Origin: Deltaproteobacteria bacterium
GTDB lineage: Bacteria; Desulfobacterota; JADFXK01
Direction of reading: 5' to 3'
Length of the DNA: 13,155 nucleotides
Assembly: GCA_015233285.1 (NCBI GenBank)
Contig: JADFYA010000059.1
Coordinates: 1 to 13,155 of the forward strand
Part shown: one piece after another, positions 1 to 7,900 of the stretch
Position numbering within the stretch: the first letter of the stretch is position 1
Layout of the letters: each line of letters starts with the position of its first letter
Made by a program: the position numbers and the translations under genes
Notes under the pieces: generated by a model
Seen by the model: only the letters and a program-made list of their open reading frames with translations
Databases searched by the model: none
Told to the model about the DNA's origin: nothing

Positions 1-136
1 GACGGCTCCGACTAACCGCCAATTTTCGTTTAGAGGGAGTAATGAGCTTAATTTATTTGATTTCTTCCTTATCAAGGACCACCATTTTTTACCTGACAAA
101 TATACCATGATCGTCGAGTATTTATCAATTAATCTT

Positions 137-166
137 TTGACATCTGCCAAACCAATTTGATAGTAT
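137..166 (+). promoter_or_regulatory. Sigma70-like promoter of the phosphatase gene
   Basis: A perfect -35 box TTGACA (137-142) is followed after 18 bp by TAGTAT (161-166), which matches 4 of 6 bases of the -10 consensus. The surroundings are AT-rich. Transcription would begin near 173, giving a 5' leader of about 70 nt before the TTG start at 245. This spacing also argues against the in-frame TTG at 170 as the start codon, because it would lie upstream of the transcript. The call rests on consensus matching only. Confidence 0.55.
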
Positions 167-244
167 CGCTTGATAGTTCAAAAAAAACCGAGGGCAACCC
201 GTAATGCTTCATTCCAAGTTCAATCAATCTCAAAGGAGGACGGT

Positions 245-1090
245 TTGAAAACCGTTTTCGCAGGAAAAAGTGACGTCGGCCGAAGACGGACTAATAATGA
301 AGACTTTCTGATCTTGGATGAATCTTCAGGCCTTTTTTTGGTGCTTGACGGCATGGGTGGACATTTGGCCGGGGAAGTGGCCAGCCGGATGGGAGGAGAA
401 ACGATCCAAGAAGCCTTCATTTCCTCTCTGACCTCCCAGGACATGGATTCGACCGTTTTGTTGACAAAAAATGGGAAAGAGATGAATAGGTTAGCCAGCA
501 AATTGGTCATGTCCATTAAAAAGGCTAACAATGTTATCTATCATGCTCAGAAAAATGATCCGGGGAAACACGGCATGGGCACCACGGTCGTGGCCATAAC
601 ACCTGATCATGAAGGAAACTGCGTTATCGTAGCCAATGTGGGAGACAGCCGGATCTACTTGATCAGAGGCAATCATATCATTCAAGTTAGTGAAGAGCAT
701 TCTTTTGTTATGGAGCAAGTCAGGCATGGTCTGATTACCCTCGAAGAGGCCAAGGTGTCTCAGATGCGGCATATGTTGACCCGGGTCCTTGGTTCGGAGG
801 AGAATGTGGAAGTCTTCTCGAGAGAGATCCTGGCGCAGAGTGGGGATGTTTATCTCTTGTGCTCCGACGGTTTGACCGATGTGGTCGAAAACGAGGAGAT
901 GGCCATGGTGGTTAATGCCGGGCAAGACGACCTGGAAACGGCCTGCCAAAGCCTGATAGATATGGCCAATGGCCGGGGTGGTCCCGATAACACCACGGTG
1001 GCTCTGATCAAGATCGAGGACGTCGCTGAAAGGCCCAAAGAGGGTATTCTCAAACGATTGGGCGACAGGCTGTTTACCGGAAAGCATTAA
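245..1090 (+). CDS. PP2C-family serine/threonine protein phosphatase (Stp/PrpC type)
   Basis: Cytosolic metal-dependent phosphatase of the bacterial PPM/PP2C family, which removes phosphate from Ser/Thr of proteins modified by Hanks-type kinases. In the 281-aa product the family motifs appear in order: D10-x-G12 with N18-E19-D20, the metal-binding DGMGGH (35-40), GMGTT (110-114), NVGDSR (131-136), SDG (207-209) and GGPDN (245-249) near the end. All metal-binding acidic residues look intact. There is no signal peptide or membrane segment; about 20 residues rich in basic amino acids follow the domain. I chose the TTG at 245 because a strong Shine-Dalgarno AAAGGAGG (232-239) lies 5 nt upstream and the PP2C domain begins at once. 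The longer in-frame TTG at 170 has no such site and overlaps the promoter. The FHA-domain gene follows 158 bp downstream, a common pairing in phosphorylation signalling. No kinase gene is visible. Confidence 0.93.
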   Translation: MKTVFAGKSDVGRRRTNNEDFLILDESSGLFLVLDGMGGHLAGEVASRMGGETIQEAFISSLTSQDMDSTVLLTKNGKEMNRLASKLVMSIKKANNVIYHAQKNDPGKHGMGTTVVAITPDHEGNCVIVANVGDSRIYLIRGNHIIQVSEEHSFVMEQVRHGLITLEEAKVSQMRHMLTRVLGSEENVEVFSREILAQSGDVYLLCSDGLTDVVENEEMAMVVNAGQDDLETACQSLIDMANGRGGPDNTTVALIKIEDVAERPKEGILKRLGDRLFTGKH

Positions 1091-1248
1091 CCGGCGACCA
1101 CCTGTGATGGTGACCCAGGACTACGGTCCCGAGGCAAAACTGTCCGGACTTGATCGCCTGAATCAGCGGGCAATCCTTAGCGTGGCCGTACAGGATGCCG
1201 CATAGTTGGGATACGGCCTGAGTAGGATATCTCTAACGGAGGATGGTA

Positions 1249-1995
1249 ATGTTTGATATCATATTGAAGTTAAACAACAATATTGTGCAGGAATATTCCT
1301 TCGATAAAGATTTGGTGACTATTGGCCGCAGGGATGACAACGACATCCAAATCGACAACCAGGCCGTCTCCAGCCATCACGCCAAGATCGTCAAAGAAGA
1401 TGACGGTTTTTACGTATATGATCTTAACAGCCTTAACGGAACCTTCGTTAACAACCGCCGGGTATCTACCTTAAGGATGGTCAATAACGCCGAGATTACC
1501 ATCGGCAAGCATGTGTTGGTGTATAAATCATTGGTGGATTATGGGGATGTGCCGGAGGAGATCGACGACGCGGTCTTGGCCGATTCTTTTCATGATACCA
1601 TGATCCTGGACACCAAACAGCAGCGGGAACTGCTGGGCCGGCAAAAGCAGGCGGCATTGGTTCCGTCGGTCGCGACTCTGACCGGAGAAAACAGGACCAA
1701 GGGGCTGCTCACGGTTATTTCCGGGGACGACCGGAAAGAATTTCCTTTGACCAAGAAAATGACCGTCATCGGGAAATCCGGCCAGGCCGACATCAAGATC
1801 GGGGGCTTGTTTGTGGGCGGTACCGCGGCCGTTATCAGCAGCCGGGGCAAGGGTTACTTTATCTCCCACTCCGAAGGCATGTCCAAGCCTAAGGTAAACG
1901 GCAAGACCATTTCCGATATGGTCAAACTCTCCGACGGAGACCTGATCAAGATCGGCTCGGCCCAAATTCAATACAATGAGACTATCGAAAACTAA
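1249..1995 (+). CDS. Protein with two FHA domains, the second degenerate
   Basis: FHA domains bind phosphothreonine peptides. The 248-aa product has a clear N-terminal FHA domain (about residues 20-92) with the usual contact residues: G26-R27, S41 and H44 in SSHHA, and N62-G63 followed by N67. A linker of about 65 residues (95-158), which includes Thr residues that could be phosphorylated, leads to a second FHA-like fold (about 160-243). There the GR pair is replaced by GK, and the Ser-His motif is missing, although the VNGKTI and DGDLIKIG strands remain. The second domain probably no longer binds phosphothreonine in the standard way. The start at 1249 has GGAGG (1238-1242) at 6-nt spacing; the ATG at 1243 directly abuts that site and is less likely. 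It lies downstream of the phosphatase and 57 bp upstream of selD on the same strand. Likely role: phospho-dependent adaptor; its partner is unknown. Confidence 0.9.
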   Translation: MFDIILKLNNNIVQEYSFDKDLVTIGRRDDNDIQIDNQAVSSHHAKIVKEDDGFYVYDLNSLNGTFVNNRRVSTLRMVNNAEITIGKHVLVYKSLVDYGDVPEEIDDAVLADSFHDTMILDTKQQRELLGRQKQAALVPSVATLTGENRTKGLLTVISGDDRKEFPLTKKMTVIGKSGQADIKIGGLFVGGTAAVISSRGKGYFISHSEGMSKPKVNGKTISDMVKLSDGDLIKIGSAQIQYNETIEN

Positions 1996-2052
1996 CCGGC
2001 GAAAAGTATAGTTACGTCTGTTCGTCTAAACAACCTGATGAAATGATGACTC

Positions 2053-3099
2053 ATGGACATACCTGACCTGGTCAGTACGGTTAAGGCGGCCGGTTGAGCC
2101 TCAAAAATACCTCCGGGGTACCTGGAGGAGGCCTTAGCCGGGATCACCCAGGATGATGACCCTCGCATCCTAACCGGACTCGAAGATAACGAAGACGCCG
2201 TCATTGTGACCTTTCCGGCCGGCATGGCCCTGGTCCAGACGGTGGATTTTTTTACGCCGATCGTCAATAATCCCTATTGGTTCGGACAAATCGCCGCGGC
2301 CAATGCTCTGTCCGATGTCTATGCCATGGGCGGTGAGCCGTGGTCCTGCATGAATCTTGTCTGCTTTCCCATCAAGAAAATGCCCCAAGAAGTCTTACGG
2401 GCCATCCTGGAAGGCGGCCGGGACAAGATTAAAGAGGCCGGAGCCGTCCTGGCCGGTGGACACAGTATCGAAGATGACGAGATTAAGTACGGCTTATCCG
2501 TTTCCGGGGTAGTGGAGCCGGGCCGCTTCGCCACCAACAAGGGCCTGCGTCCGGGAGACCATCTTCTCCTGACCAAACCCCTGGGCACCGGTGTCCTGGC
2601 CACCGCCCTAAAGGCCAAATGGCCGGGATGTCAAGACCTGGAGCAGACCCTCTACCATTGGGCCGGTCGTCTCAATAAAGTCGGGGGCCGGGTTATCCGC
2701 GAACTCGGTCTGATCGGCGCCACCGACATCACCGGGTTCGGACTGGGCGGGCATCTTTTAGAGATGATCCGGGCATCGAAGGTCAGGGCGGAGCTTCAGT
2801 TGGACCGCATCCCGATGCTTGACGCCGCGGTGAACCTGGCCGGGATGGGCTTGCTGCCGGCCGGTAGTTTCGCCAACAAGAAATTCTGCAGCTCCTTGGT
2901 CGAAGTGGTCTCGGGTTTGGACGAAGTCAAAGTCGACCTGGTCTTTGATGCCCAGACCTCCGGCGGCATCCTCCTCTCCGTCCCGGAGGACAAGCTGAGC
3001 CTGGCCCGCCTCATGCTCGAAGATGCCGGTGAAATGGCCGCCGATATCGGGCAAGTCTTTCCCATTGACGAGCACCGGGGACGACTGGTCATCAACTAA
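2053..3099 (+). CDS. selD: Selenide, water dikinase SelD containing selenocysteine (TGA at 2095-2097)
   Basis: SelD makes selenophosphate from selenide and ATP, the selenium donor for selenocysteyl-tRNA and selenouridine. From ATG 2053 the frame runs to TAA at 3099 with one internal stop, TGA at codon 15, giving 348 aa, the usual family length. The codons before and after the TGA translate to TVKAAG-U-ASKIPP, matching the SelD active-site loop in which Cys or Sec lies three residues before the essential Lys (here U15 and K18). Downstream are the family segments QTVDFFTPIV, AAANALSDVYAMGG, LAGGHSI, TKPLGTGVL and FDAQTSGGIL. A SECIS-like hairpin follows the TGA. A call from ATG 2206 would remove the catalytic loop. 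No good Shine-Dalgarno site is seen before 2053, and an in-frame TGA at 2047-2049 prevents a longer N-terminus, so the start is slightly uncertain. A nonsense mutation is much less likely than Sec given the exact position. Confidence 0.93.
2095..2132 (+). promoter_or_regulatory. Sec codon TGA and bacterial SECIS-like hairpin in selD
   Basis: After the TGA (2095-2097), bases 2110-2117 (CCTCCGGG) pair with 2121-2128 (CCTGGAGG). This gives an 8-bp stem with one G-T wobble and a GTA loop (2118-2120). Twenty bases separate the TGA from the loop, within the range known for bacterial SECIS elements, and the loop begins with G followed by T, as in the E. coli fdhF element. An extra basal pairing of GCCTC (2098-2102) with GAGGC (2128-2132) is possible. 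Role by family knowledge: it recruits SelB with Sec-tRNA. The folding was done by eye. Confidence 0.72.
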
Positions 3100-3193
3100 C
3101 CCGCCTTTTCGTGTTTCCCCACCCCAGGTCATCCCGTCCGCTCTGTCCGCTGGCCGTTTCCGATCTAACCGTCAGATCATCTCTCAGGCAATA

Positions 3194-3207
3194 AGAATTT
3201 GTATTCT
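3194..3207. promoter_or_regulatory. Small inverted repeat upstream of the XRE gene, possible operator
   Basis: AGAAT (3194-3198) and ATTCT (3203-3207) form perfect 5-bp arms around a 4-bp spacer, 18 bp upstream of the ATG at 3226. Small XRE-type regulators commonly repress their own promoters through such sites. The arms are short and AT-rich, so a chance occurrence is possible. Confidence 0.25.
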
Positions 3208-3225
3208 GAATGAAGAGGGGAAGAG

Positions 3226-3471
3226 ATGCTTAGTCAATACAGCAAACAGTGGCGAGAATGCTTTCCGGAAATTAAAGATGAGGACTTACCGGCTATTTCT
3301 CTGCGGGGAGCCGCGGGCAAAGAATCTCTGACCCAAAAGCAATTAGCCAACCTAACCGGAATTCCGCAACGGCACATTTCCGAGATGGAAAACGGCCGGC
3401 GGGCCATTGGCAAAGAACGGGCCAAGATTCTTGGCAAGACTCTGAACATCGACTACCGGCTTTTTCTTTAA
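3226..3471 (+). CDS. Small XRE-family helix-turn-helix protein, antitoxin-like
   Basis: An 81-aa product with one XRE/Cro-type DNA-binding domain at about residues 34-79. The segment LTQKQLANLTGIPQRHISEM (35-54) shows the classic pattern of helix 2, turn and recognition helix, and ENGRRAIG follows as in the family. The N-terminal 30 residues are not a recognised domain. The start is supported by GAGGGG (3215-3220) at 5-nt spacing. Proteins of this size and layout are often antitoxins of type II toxin-antitoxin pairs or autoregulators, but no toxin-like gene adjoins it: selD lies upstream and the Rpn remnant converges from downstream with a 21-bp gap. It may be an orphan or a partner-less remnant. 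DNA binding is confident; biological role is not. Confidence 0.8.
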   Translation: MLSQYSKQWRECFPEIKDEDLPAISLRGAAGKESLTQKQLANLTGIPQRHISEMENGRRAIGKERAKILGKTLNIDYRLFL

Positions 3472-3492
3472 TTGGCTAGACCGTCTCCTGGA

Positions 3493-4288
3493 TCACGTTG
3501 TCTGTGGCATCGTATTCACCGATAAGATGACCGGCCGGGTCATCGTACCCGTGAGATCACCTCCCTTTTTGATGAAAGCCTCCTTGACCAGACCGGTCAA
3601 CGTATTTTTAGCTATCTTATCAGAATTTGAGGCCAGATAGTTTAAGATTGTGATCAGGTATTCCGAACCACTTGATACTTCTTCAAGTTCTTTCAAGAGC
3701 TGGAAAATTCCGGGGAGCCGGGCGGGCAACTCGTCCCGGAAAATATACTTTAGCAGCAATAGGGCCCCCCTTGATTTTACAGCGCCTTTTATCTCCTCAT
3801 CTTCAAACCGGGATAGATCAAAAAGCAGGAACCGGAATTCCGGAAGGAAAGGTCCCAGTTCCGAATTTGGATCAAATAAATGGCTGAACCTATCATCGGC
3901 CGTCCATGCTTCCAGCCATGGTAAACGACCAGGGGGATAATGGGCGGCAAGTATCTCCCGACACCTTGTTTGACCTGGTGTTCCCAAATTCGGACCATAT
4001 AGCGGAGGAAGTGTAGGGCGATCAACGGTTCCGGATGACTCTTATGTTCAAATAATACATAAACATAAGCCTGACTATCGGCTTTGGTGTAGACCTGATA
4101 GATCAAGTCCGACAGACTTTCCCGAAGTTCCTGATCTACAAAGGTGTCTTTGCCAGGTTCCAAGGAATCCAGGTCCAAGAGTCCGACAACGGATTCCGGC
4201 AAGTGATTCAACAGGAAATCCCTGGCTTCCTCTTTCCCTGAAAACACGCTTTTGAAAAGCCGTCATGGCCGTATTTGATCTGGTTCAA
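3493..4288 (-). pseudogene. Frameshifted Rpn-family (PD-(D/E)XK) recombination-promoting nuclease / putative transposase
   Basis: Rpn proteins are PD-(D/E)XK nucleases, historically called transposase_31, that promote RecA-independent recombination. Reading on the minus strand from a TTG at 4288, the pieces are an N-terminal NQIKYGHD (4287 to about 4262), then after a one-base slip LFKSVFSGKEEARDFLLNHL and on through LIYQVYTKADSQAYVYVLFEHKS to PPIIPLVVYHGWKHG, and after a second slip near 3890-3925 DDRFSHLFDPNSELGPFLPEF to the end at 3493. These segments match the family in order. The DRLFK junction is restored by adding one base after CATGAC. The C-terminus is short and lacks the usual basic repeat tail. 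With two slips it cannot make a full product and is best treated as decayed. It lies on the same strand as icmF, just downstream. Sequencing error could explain one slip, two less easily. Confidence 0.8.
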
Positions 4289-4347
4289 TCAGATTTGCCC
4301 CCCGTGTCTCGAGTCCCGCGCTACTGCAGTTCTGTTCCCGGGTCGGC

Positions 4348-7300
4348 CTACATATTTCGCCGGTACTGGCCGCCGACTTCATAGAGCGCCTGGGTGATCC
4401 GGCCTAAAGAGCAAGACTGGACGCACTCCATCAGCTCGGCAAAGATGTTGCCGCCGGCCAAGGCCACCTCCTGCAATCGTTTCAGGGCCAGGGGAGCCTC
4501 ATTCTGATGGCTTTCCTGGAAGGCCTGGAGACGGGTGAGCTGGGATTGCTTCTCTTCTTCCGTGGCCCGGGACAGTTCTACAAAGCATTCGAGAAGCTCT
4601 TCATGGCGCGGATCGATGAAGGTATTCACCCCAACAATGGGTAACTCACCGGTATGCTTTTTGACCTCATAATGGATGGATTCTTCCTGAATTTTGCTTC
4701 GCTGATACCCTGTCTCCATGGCCCCCAGGACACCGCCCCGTTCTGAGATGCGGTTAAACTCCTCCAGTACGGCTTCCTCCACCAACCGGGTCAGTTCCTC
4801 CACAATAAAGCTGCCCTGGTAAACATTTTCATTTTTGGTCAGGCCCCATTCTTTGTTGATAATCTGCTGAATGGCCAGGGCCCGGCGGACCGATTCCTCC
4901 GACGGGGTGGTGATGGCCTCGTCAAAGGCGTTGGTGTGCAGAGAATTACAGTTGTCGTAAATAGCGCACAAGGCCTGGAGGGTCGTCCGGATATCATTGA
5001 ACTGAATTTCCTGGGAGTGGAGTGACCGGCCGCTGGTCTGGATATGGTACTTCAGCTTTTGGGACCTTTCGTTGGCGCCGTATTTTTCTTTCATGGCCAC
5101 GGCCCAGATGCGGCGGGCGACCCGGCCGATCACTGTATATTCCGGGTCCATCCCGTTGGAGAAGAAGAAGGATAGATTATGGGCGAAGTCATCTATGTGC
5201 ATGCCTCGGGAGAGGTAGTACTCCACATAGGTAAAGCCGTTGGCCAGGGTAAAGGCCAGTTGGGAAATGGGATTGGCTCCGGCCTCGGCTATGTGGTAGC
5301 CGGAGATGGACACGGAATAGAAATTGCGGATATTGTGGTCAATAAAATATTGCTGAATGTCGCCCATCATCTTTAAGGCAAAGTCAATGGAGAAGATGCA
5401 GGTGTTTTGCCCCTGGTCCTCCTTGAGGATATCCGCCTGAACGGTCCCCCGGACATTTTGCATGACCGTGGCCTTGAGTTTGGCCGTTTCTTCGGCTGAC
5501 GGCGGCCGGCCCTCCCTGGCCGTAAATTGCTCGAGCTGCTGGGCTATGGCCGCGTTAAAGAACATGGCCAGGATGATTGGAGCGGGGCCGTTGATGGTCA
5601 TGGACACGGAGTTGTTGGGGGCACACAGGTCAAAGCCGGAATAAAGGGTTTTCATGTCTTCCAGGGTGCAGATGGACACCCCCGAGTTGCCCACCTTGCC
5701 ATAGATGTCCGGTCGCAGGGCCGGATCCCAGCCGTACAGAGTGACCGAGTCAAAGGCGGTGGAAAGCCGCTTGGCCTCACTGTGGCGGGACAGGTATTTG
5801 AATCGGCGGTTGGTCCGGGCCGGGTCACCTTCGCCGGCAAACATCCGGGTCGGGTCTTCATCGGTCCGTTTAAAAAAGAACACTCCAGCCGTATAAGGAA
5901 AGCTGCCCGGGACGTTCTCTGAGCGGAGCCAGGTCAGTACTTGTCCAGGATCTTCATAGCCGGGCAAGACCACCTTGGGGATATCCATTCCGGCCAGGCT
6001 CTTGACCGTCAAGGGTGTCCGGATTTCTTTATCCCTGACCTTGACCACGTGTTCTTTGCCGGAGTAGGTGGCCGCCAGTTTCGGCCAGCCTTCCAAAAGT
6101 TGACGGCTTTCCATGGACATTCGGTTCCGGGCGTCATCCCGGTTGCCGGCCAGGGTCTCAATAACCGTTTCCAGGCCGGGTGTTGGTTCTTCTTTATGTT
6201 GCCGGCGCAGGACCTCGATTGATTTGGCAAAATGCCATTCTTCCCTGGCCGCGGCGGCATCATGGGTTGTCTTGACGTGATAATTCCGGACCGTATTTGA
6301 TATTTCCGACAAATACCGGACCCACTCGGGAGGGATGATCACCGTTTTGGATGAGGAGAATTTAATATCTTTACGGGGCAGGGACGACGGGAAGGAGAGC
6401 CCGGTCTTGTCGTGGAGTTTGTCCAAAACGGCGTGGTAAAGTGCAGTGACACCGTCATCATTGAACCTGGCCGCGATAACTCCGTAAACCGGCAGGTCTT
6501 CTGCCGGGGTGGTCCAGAGTTGGTGATTGCGCTGGAATTGTTTGCGCACATCCCGCAAGGCGTCTTCGGAGCCTCGTTTGTCGAACTTGTTGATCACGAC
6601 CATGTCGGCAAAATCCAACATGTCAATCTTTTCTAATTGGGACGGCGCGCCATACTCGGACGTCATGACGTAGATGGGGGTATCCACGAACGGGACAATA
6701 GCCGCGTCACCTTGCCCAATCCCGGCCGTTTCGACGATGACCAGATCAAACCCCGCGGCCTTGACCACCAGAATGGCCTCGGCCAGGCATTCCGACAGTT
6801 CTGTGCGTGATTCACGGGTAGCCAGAGAGCGCATGTAGACCCTGGGATTGTTGATGCTATTCATCCGGATGCGGTCACCCAGGAGGGCTCCGCCGGTCTT
6901 GCGGCGGGTCGGGTCAACGGAGATGATGGCTACGGTCTTGTCTGGGAAATCCCGGAGGAAGCGGTTGACCAGTTCATCCGTTAAAGAAGACTTGCCCGCG
7001 CCGCCGGTCCCGGTGATGCCCAGGGTGGGGACGTGTCTGTCACCGAACTTTTGGATCAGCCGGGGCTCGATGAACTGTAGGAGATCATCATCGTGCTCCA
7101 CCTTGGCTCTTTCCAACAAGGTGATGGTCCGGGCCACGGCTTGTTTATGCTGGGGTCCGAGCCGTTCGATCAATCCAGATATGTCATCGTTTTGCTTAGG
7201 AAAATCCATACCGGTAAGGGTATGGTTGATGATTCCCTGGAGGCCCAATTTGCGGCCGTCTTCGGGGGAATAAATCTTGTAGACACCATAGGATTCAATT

Positions 7301-7638
7301 TGCCGGATCTCCTCAGGGACGATGACGCCGCCGCCACCGCCCACGATCTTGATGTCTTCCACGCCCCTTTCCCGGAGCAGGTCGATAATATACTTAAAAA
7401 ACTCAACATGTCCGCCCTGATAACAACTTACGGCGATGCCTTGAACATCTTCCTCGATGGCCGCATCCACCACCTCGGACACCGAGCGGTTGTGCCCCAG
7501 GTGGATCACTTCCGCCCCGCTGCCCTGCAAAATTCTCCGGATGATGTTAATCGAGGCATCATGTCCATCGAACAAAGAGGTGGCCGTGACCAGGCGAATA
7601 TGGTTCTTGGGCCGGTAAGGAGTGGGTTCGGCAACCAT
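4348..7638 (-). CDS. icmF: Fused isobutyryl-CoA mutase IcmF (B12-binding domain, G-protein chaperone and mutase in one chain)
   Basis: Adenosylcobalamin-dependent enzyme that interconverts isobutyryl-CoA and n-butyryl-CoA, with a built-in GTPase that guards cofactor loading. The 1096-aa product has the IcmF domain order. The B12-binding domain (about 13-140) has DGHDAS with axial-ligand His26 and SCYQGGH (71-77). The MeaB-like G domain (about 200-410) has the P-loop G210 to S217 (GTGGAGKS), ETAGIGQ (303-309) and NKFD (350-353). A linker follows, then the mutase TIM barrel (about 560-1096) with PYTAGVF (581-587), [11 protein letters not shown] (595-605), TINGPAP (681-687) and [17 protein letters not shown] further on. 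The segment GVFFFK differs, as I recall the family, from the commoner GVFPFK in the substrate pocket. ATG 7638 has GGAG at 7-nt spacing. The stop is TAG. It lies downstream of a TetR regulator on the same strand, suggesting joint control. Some relatives act on isovaleryl/pivalyl-CoA, so exact substrate is open. Confidence 0.96.
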   Translation of the reverse strand: MVAEPTPYRPKNHIRLVTATSLFDGHDASINIIRRILQGSGAEVIHLGHNRSVSEVVDAAIEEDVQGIAVSCYQGGHVEFFKYIIDLLRERGVEDIKIVGGGGGVIVPEEIRQIESYGVYKIYSPEDGRKLGLQGIINHTLTGMDFPKQNDDISGLIERLGPQHKQAVARTITLLERAKVEHDDDLLQFIEPRLIQKFGDRHVPTLGITGTGGAGKSSLTDELVNRFLRDFPDKTVAIISVDPTRRKTGGALLGDRIRMNSINNPRVYMRSLATRESRTELSECLAEAILVVKAAGFDLVIVETAGIGQGDAAIVPFVDTPIYVMTSEYGAPSQLEKIDMLDFADMVVINKFDKRGSEDALRDVRKQFQRNHQLWTTPAEDLPVYGVIAARFNDDGVTALYHAVLDKLHDKTGLSFPSSLPRKDIKFSSSKTVIIPPEWVRYLSEISNTVRNYHVKTTHDAAAAREEWHFAKSIEVLRRQHKEEPTPGLETVIETLAGNRDDARNRMSMESRQLLEGWPKLAATYSGKEHVVKVRDKEIRTPLTVKSLAGMDIPKVVLPGYEDPGQVLTWLRSENVPGSFPYTAGVFFFKRTDEDPTRMFAGEGDPARTNRRFKYLSRHSEAKRLSTAFDSVTLYGWDPALRPDIYGKVGNSGVSICTLEDMKTLYSGFDLCAPNNSVSMTINGPAPIILAMFFNAAIAQQLEQFTAREGRPPSAEETAKLKATVMQNVRGTVQADILKEDQGQNTCIFSIDFALKMMGDIQQYFIDHNIRNFYSVSISGYHIAEAGANPISQLAFTLANGFTYVEYYLSRGMHIDDFAHNLSFFFSNGMDPEYTVIGRVARRIWAVAMKEKYGANERSQKLKYHIQTSGRSLHSQEIQFNDIRTTLQALCAIYDNCNSLHTNAFDEAITTPSEESVRRALAIQQIINKEWGLTKNENVYQGSFIVEELTRLVEEAVLEEFNRISERGGVLGAMETGYQRSKIQEESIHYEVKKHTGELPIVGVNTFIDPRHEELLECFVELSRATEEEKQSQLTRLQAFQESHQNEAPLALKRLQEVALAGGNIFAELMECVQSCSLGRITQALYEVGGQYRRNM

Positions 7639-7678
7639 AATTTTTCTCCATGCTTAAGTGGGTTAAACCTTAATGAAT

Positions 7679-7720
7679 GTTGCGGGTTGCGCGTTTCGTG
7701 TTGCGGGTTGCAAGTTCGGA
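7679..7720. repeat. Imperfect 21-bp tandem repeat in the TetR-icmF gap
   Basis: GTTGCGGGTTGC occurs at 7679-7690 and again at 7700-7711, giving two 21-bp units (7679-7699 and 7700-7720) whose second halves differ. On the minus strand it reads as alternating CGCAACC and CGAAAC steps. It fills much of the 85 bp between the end of the extended TetR frame and icmF. Function is unknown. A nearby GGTTAAACC (7661-7669) is a short palindrome. Confidence 0.6.
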
Positions 7721-7723
7721 TGT

Positions 7724-7900
7724 TCATGGCAGCCCGTCCCCGTTGTGGCTGGACAGTTCGTTCAAAATCAGGGAGGTCTGCAGCTCAATATACTCGTCAA
7801 GCGTAAATGCTTTTTTCAGAAACCACCGCCGGAAGGTCCACATGTGACCCAGCACGGTGATATTGTGGGCTATCAGGGTAATGCCCCGGTGATGCCGCTA
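7724..7900 (-). other. In-frame continuation of the TetR gene after an internal TAG
   Basis: Past the TAG at 7900-7898 the same frame stays open for 57 codons to TGA at 7726-7724. It encodes a stretch with ITLIAHNITVLGHMWTFRRW followed by FLKKAFTLDEYIELQTSLIL. Amphipathic helices of this kind close the ligand-binding domain of TetR-family proteins of the fatty-acid/acyl-CoA group, and the joint length (218 codons from 8377) is normal for the family. This is therefore the genuine C-terminus of the ancestral gene. Either a CAG-to-TAG type mutation truncated it, or the TAG is read through. Confidence 0.75.

Noticed and set aside
2..163. Open frame of 53 codons from the window edge on the plus strand
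   Set aside because: AT-rich, no recognisable protein features and no start visible; it could be chance. Nothing else is supported in 1-136.
170..244. N-terminal extension of the phosphatase from TTG 170
   Set aside because: It has no ribosome site, lies ahead of the predicted transcription start, and adds residues outside the PP2C domain.
491..1087. A 198-codon minus-strand frame opposite the phosphatase
   Set aside because: Antisense shadow of a well-supported PP2C gene, with no family resemblance.
1107..1205. A 32-aa open frame in the gap between the phosphatase and FHA genes
   Set aside because: No Shine-Dalgarno site, no recognised motif, and length within chance expectation.
2206..3099. 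SelD starting at ATG 2206
   Set aside because: This lacks the catalytic loop and N-terminal strand; the frame continues upstream through a Sec codon to ATG 2053.
3100..3193. Terminator after selD
   Set aside because: No GC-rich hairpin followed by a T run is visible.
7093..7806. A 237-codon plus-strand frame opposite icmF and the gap before it
   Set aside because: It is antisense to a certain gene and its translation has no domain features; codon bias of icmF produces such frames.
7898..7900. TAG in the TetR gene as an established pyrrolysine codon
   Set aside because: No pyrrolysine genes are visible and TAG ends icmF and metY normally, so mutation is the simpler reading; kept only as a test.
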